A stretch of 64,000 nt of DNA from Flavobacteriales bacterium (lineage in GTDB: Bacteria; Bacteroidota; Bacteroidia; JACJYZ01). Position 1 is the stretch's first letter. Every line of letters begins with the position of its first letter. The stretch lies in assembly GCA_020635855.1 (NCBI GenBank), contig JACJYZ010000002.1, positions 248,001 through 312,000 of the forward strand. Direction: 5' to 3'. This document shows, in pieces, positions 61,458-64,000 of the stretch. The position numbers were made by a program, and so were the translations under genes. The notes under the pieces were generated by a model. The model had not been told where the DNA came from, ran no database searches, and saw nothing but the letters and a program-made list of their open reading frames with translations.

Positions 61458-62240
61458 ATGTTCTGGCACAAACAAAAAAAGCAAACGATACTCGATATGA
61501 TCTCCGCCAGGTCGGAGGATCTTCCTGCCGGGCCAAGTAAATATGTTTTGGTTGCATGCCTGCCCAAGTCGGGTTCTACCTGGTTGAGCAAAATGCTGGC
61601 AGCGCAATTGAACTATGGCTATGGTACCTTGCGCAGTTCTCCCGGACAGGTGGAGCAGGACTTTTATGAACCCGAACTGATTGATCATTACGGATCCGGG
61701 TACGTGATCCATCAGCACCTGAAAGCCGCAAGCCATAACCTGGAACTTGTGGAGAAATATAAGGTACGACCCCTGGTGCTCACACGGAATATCTACGATA
61801 TCATCATCAGTTTTCATGACCATCTGCATAGGGAAAGTTATCAGTATTGGTTCATGATTTTTCCGGATCAGAACTATTTTCAGCTGGATAAAGAGGCTCA
61901 ACTGGATATGGTGATTGATTTTCTGACGCCATGGGTTGTTAATTTTGTGGTCACCTGGGAGAGAAATAAGAATACCGATAAACAATTGTGGCTTACATAT
62001 GAATCACTGGTGGCTGATCCGGAAAAGGTTTACCGTGAGATACACGATTTTCTGGGCTCAGGCATTCCCGACCATAAGTTACATGAGAGCTTGGCGACTT
62101 CTTCAGGCCGTGATGACATGCGGTTTAACCGTGGGGTTGTAGGACGTGGGCAACACGACTTGTCGGAAGCACAAATGGAACGGATCCGAACATTCACCCG
62201 CTATTTTCCGAATATCGATTTCTCTTCGATCGGCCTGTAA
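61458..62240 (+). CDS. PAPS-dependent sulfotransferase
   Basis: This is a predicted cytosolic transferase that moves sulfate from PAPS to a hydroxyl group. The 260 residues show the 5'-phosphosulfate loop ACLPKSGSTWLSKML (about 33-47), the 3'-phosphate site VLTRNIYDIIISFHDH (about 108-123), and a LTYESLVADPEKVYREI-type C-terminal motif. Between a polysaccharide exporter and sugar-modifying genes it most likely sulfates a glycan before or during export. It needs PAPS, but no APS kinase is in the window. Confidence 0.85.
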   Translation: MFWHKQKKQTILDMISARSEDLPAGPSKYVLVACLPKSGSTWLSKMLAAQLNYGYGTLRSSPGQVEQDFYEPELIDHYGSGYVIHQHLKAASHNLELVEKYKVRPLVLTRNIYDIIISFHDHLHRESYQYWFMIFPDQNYFQLDKEAQLDMVIDFLTPWVVNFVVTWERNKNTDKQLWLTYESLVADPEKVYREIHDFLGSGIPDHKLHESLATSSGRDDMRFNRGVVGRGQHDLSEAQMERIRTFTRYFPNIDFSSIGL

Positions 62241-62257
62241 CGGCCTGTCGCATATCT

Positions 62258-63154
62258 ATGAATACAACCGCAAATACCGTAAACAGTCCGCTGACCGGAA
62301 AGGCAGCCAGGAAAATTCAATCGTTTGAGGCGGTCTCCATTGTGGATCACTATAGCCGGGATTACGGAATAGATATCTCACGGTTTTTTCATGAGATAAA
62401 AGAAATCAGTGTGTATGAATGTACCGATACGCACTACAGGTTCTATTATCCTTTTTCGCTTTCCGCCGATGAAAAAGTGTACGATCAGTTGCAGGAATTC
62501 TCCTGGTACTATGTGCAGCAGAAGTGGGATTTCGGTCAAGCCTTGTCGTATGTGAAGCCTGGAGATTCGGTACTCGAGGTAGGTTGCGGAAACGGTAATT
62601 TTCTGGAAAAACTGGTTATTGCGGGGGCGAAGGGAATAGGCTTGGAGTTGAACCGGAAAGCCATTGATGAAGCCCGACGTAAACAGCTTGTGATTGAGCA
62701 GGAGGTTGTTGAGCATTTTGCCCAACACACACAAGAAAAGTTTGACGTTGTATGTGCTTTTCATCTGTTGGAACACATCTGGAATGTGAAGGATTTTATA
62801 GATGCCTGTATCGCATGTTTGAAACCAGGTGGTCATCTGTTGTTTACTGTCCCTAATCACGATTTCATGGGACAACCATACAATCCGTTGGATAAACCCC
62901 CTCATCACATGGGGCTTTGGGGCCGGAAGGCTTTTAAAGGAATTGAAAAAGCGTTTCCGATTCGCCTTACCCACGTACACTATTCTCATCCCAAGCCGGA
63001 AGCAAGGCCTATTCTGGTGAACGAACTGAGCAGGAAACTGGCGCGGCTTCCTCCGGTGCTGAGAAGCATGAGTAGGTTCGCGGGAACATGCTACCCGTTT
63101 GTTCCCAAAAGATACAAAGCCGATGTGATCATGGCCGTATTCACCCGACGATGA
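62258..63154 (+). CDS. Class I SAM-dependent methyltransferase
   Basis: The 298 residues include the SAM-binding motif I SVLEVGCGNGNFLEKL (about 108-122), an acidic residue in GIGLELNRKAIDEAR, FDVVCAFHLLEHIWNVKDFI and LKPGGHLLFTVPNHD. It resembles the methyltransferases found in O-antigen and capsule clusters, which may cap or decorate glycans. Such capping would fit the substrate-recognising C-terminal domain of the Wzt-type ATPase. It starts 17 bases after the sulfotransferase and overlaps the glycosyltransferase by 4 bases. Confidence 0.9.
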   Translation: MNTTANTVNSPLTGKAARKIQSFEAVSIVDHYSRDYGIDISRFFHEIKEISVYECTDTHYRFYYPFSLSADEKVYDQLQEFSWYYVQQKWDFGQALSYVKPGDSVLEVGCGNGNFLEKLVIAGAKGIGLELNRKAIDEARRKQLVIEQEVVEHFAQHTQEKFDVVCAFHLLEHIWNVKDFIDACIACLKPGGHLLFTVPNHDFMGQPYNPLDKPPHHMGLWGRKAFKGIEKAFPIRLTHVHYSHPKPEARPILVNELSRKLARLPPVLRSMSRFAGTCYPFVPKRYKADVIMAVFTRR

Positions 63155-64000
63155 GAATATTGTTTGTTACAAATCAGATAGGTACCGGTGGTGCTGAGAT
63201 CTTCATGCTGCGGCTGGCATGGATGCTTTCACGTCAGCATGAGGTTTTTCTGTATGAAGTTTATCCTACCCGGAAAGATCTGAGTACGTTCATCGCACAT
63301 CACGTGGCCAAAGATTTTACACCTACATTTTTGCACACCCTTCAGTTGGGTGCTGCAACCGACAATCTGCTGTGGCGGGTGAACGGCCTTCTGAACCGCT
63401 TCGGGATCCGGAATACCAGGGTGCGCATGCGTCAATTCCTGGAAGGCAGGTTCCTTAGGAAGCAAATCAGCAAACACGGTATCCAGGTTGTGAATGCCCA
63501 TCTCTGGGAGGCGGATTTATTCGTTGCCAAACAGCTTCGATCCATGCCATTTGTGATCTCCATGCACGGGTCGTTTGAAAAGTACAATCGTTTGGTAGAC
63601 CAGCAGGGGAACATCGTTGTTGATAATGTGGTATATGACAGAAAACACTTTGACCTTGCAACGCATACCATTTTCAAAAAAACGAGCGCGGTTGTGCTCG
63701 CGTCTGAACGAAACCGCTTGCTGCCCGACAGACATGGGTTTTCCGGACCGATAACGAAGATATATTATGGATATACACCACCTGACAGAACAGAAGCGGC
63801 TGTGGAAAAACACACATTCATCATAGGCTTGTTTGCCAGGGGGATTGAAGCCAAGGGATGGCAGGTACTTATTGACGCTTTTGAAATGTTGTTGAAGAAA
63901 GGATATGATCATATCGAGCTTCAACTCGGGTATACCGATCACCCGTATATCGCATCGTTGAAAGAAAAATATGTGTCGGAACCTCGTATCAGATTCCTGG
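63151..64000 (+). CDS. Glycosyltransferase, GT4-like (3' end outside window)
   Basis: The visible 283 residues begin MRILFVTNQIGTGGAEIFML, the classical GT-B N-terminal loop. Further on are VNAHLWEADLFVAKQL, FVISMHGSFEKYN and the start of the nucleotide-sugar domain, IIGLFARGIEAKGWQVLIDAFEML. It is likely a retaining GT4-type enzyme building the exported polysaccharide; sugar specificity cannot be read. Its ATG overlaps the stop of the methyltransferase (ATGA). The frame is still open at the window end. Confidence 0.88.
   Translation, partial: MRILFVTNQIGTGGAEIFMLRLAWMLSRQHEVFLYEVYPTRKDLSTFIAHHVAKDFTPTFLHTLQLGAATDNLLWRVNGLLNRFGIRNTRVRMRQFLEGRFLRKQISKHGIQVVNAHLWEADLFVAKQLRSMPFVISMHGSFEKYNRLVDQQGNIVVDNVVYDRKHFDLATHTIFKKTSAVVLASERNRLLPDRHGFSGPITKIYYGYTPPDRTEAAVEKHTFIIGLFARGIEAKGWQVLIDAFEMLLKKGYDHIELQLGYTDHPYIASLKEKYVSEPRIRFL

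Overview
The window looks like a chromosomal contig from a member of the Bacteroidota. Three things support this. There are type IX secretion (T9SS) cargo proteins with C-terminal sorting domains and a PorX-type regulator. Several genes are preceded by the Bacteroidota promoter motif TAnnTTTG, and Shine-Dalgarno sequences are mostly absent. The gene neighbourhoods (lpxD/HD phosphohydrolase, tsaE-ald, hpt-adk-obg, ddl-PASTA-pseudouridine synthase) fit the phylum. I cannot place it to genus. I saw no rRNA, tRNA, CRISPR array or prophage.

Layout. 0-9.3 kb: lipid A gene lpxD (cut by the window edge), an HD phosphohydrolase, porX-tsaE-ald, proline dehydrogenase, and aroB-aroA. 9.3-17.2 kb: four leftward genes for envelope or signalling proteins, namely a beta-propeller/SpoIIE phosphatase, a charged coiled-coil protein, a helix-hairpin-helix protein and a small envelope protein. 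17.3-22.3 kb: purE, then hpt-adk-obg-PAP2-crcB, with a five-unit array of composite palindromes between hpt and adk. 22.3-26.05 kb: small genes, a LytTR regulator, a solitary HUH (RAYT/IS200-like) transposase, and a second five-unit array of the same palindromes in the opposite orientation. 26.05-35.2 kb: a leftward ten-gene sulfur assimilation and cysteine operon. 35.2-47.4 kb: a response regulator, a membrane protein, a minimal T9SS protein, mqnE, ssb, a pseudouridine synthase, a T9SS protein, a PASTA protein, a tandem-fused Ddl and rdgB. 47.4-59.1 kb: one giant T9SS cargo gene with about 2.1-kb internal repeats. 59.2-64 kb: a polysaccharide export and decoration cluster (ABC exporter, sulfotransferase, methyltransferase, glycosyltransferase), cut by the window end.

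The most striking system is the sulfur operon. Its leader has a strong Bacteroidota promoter, then a 36-codon peptide containing six cysteines in seven residues (CCCACCC), then a perfect 12-bp intrinsic terminator just before the sulfite reductase gene. A competing pairing can be drawn between the leader peptide region and the terminator arm. Together these look like a cysteine-sensing transcription attenuator. The operon encodes APS reductase, siroheme synthesis, sulfite reductase and a complete sulfur-carrier-protein route to cysteine: a MoaD/CysO-like carrier, a MoeZ-like activating enzyme with a rhodanese domain, a CysM-like synthase and a JAMM protease. It also encodes homoserine dehydrogenase and a ferredoxin-NADP reductase-like protein. 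The second striking system is the transposase with two palindrome arrays.
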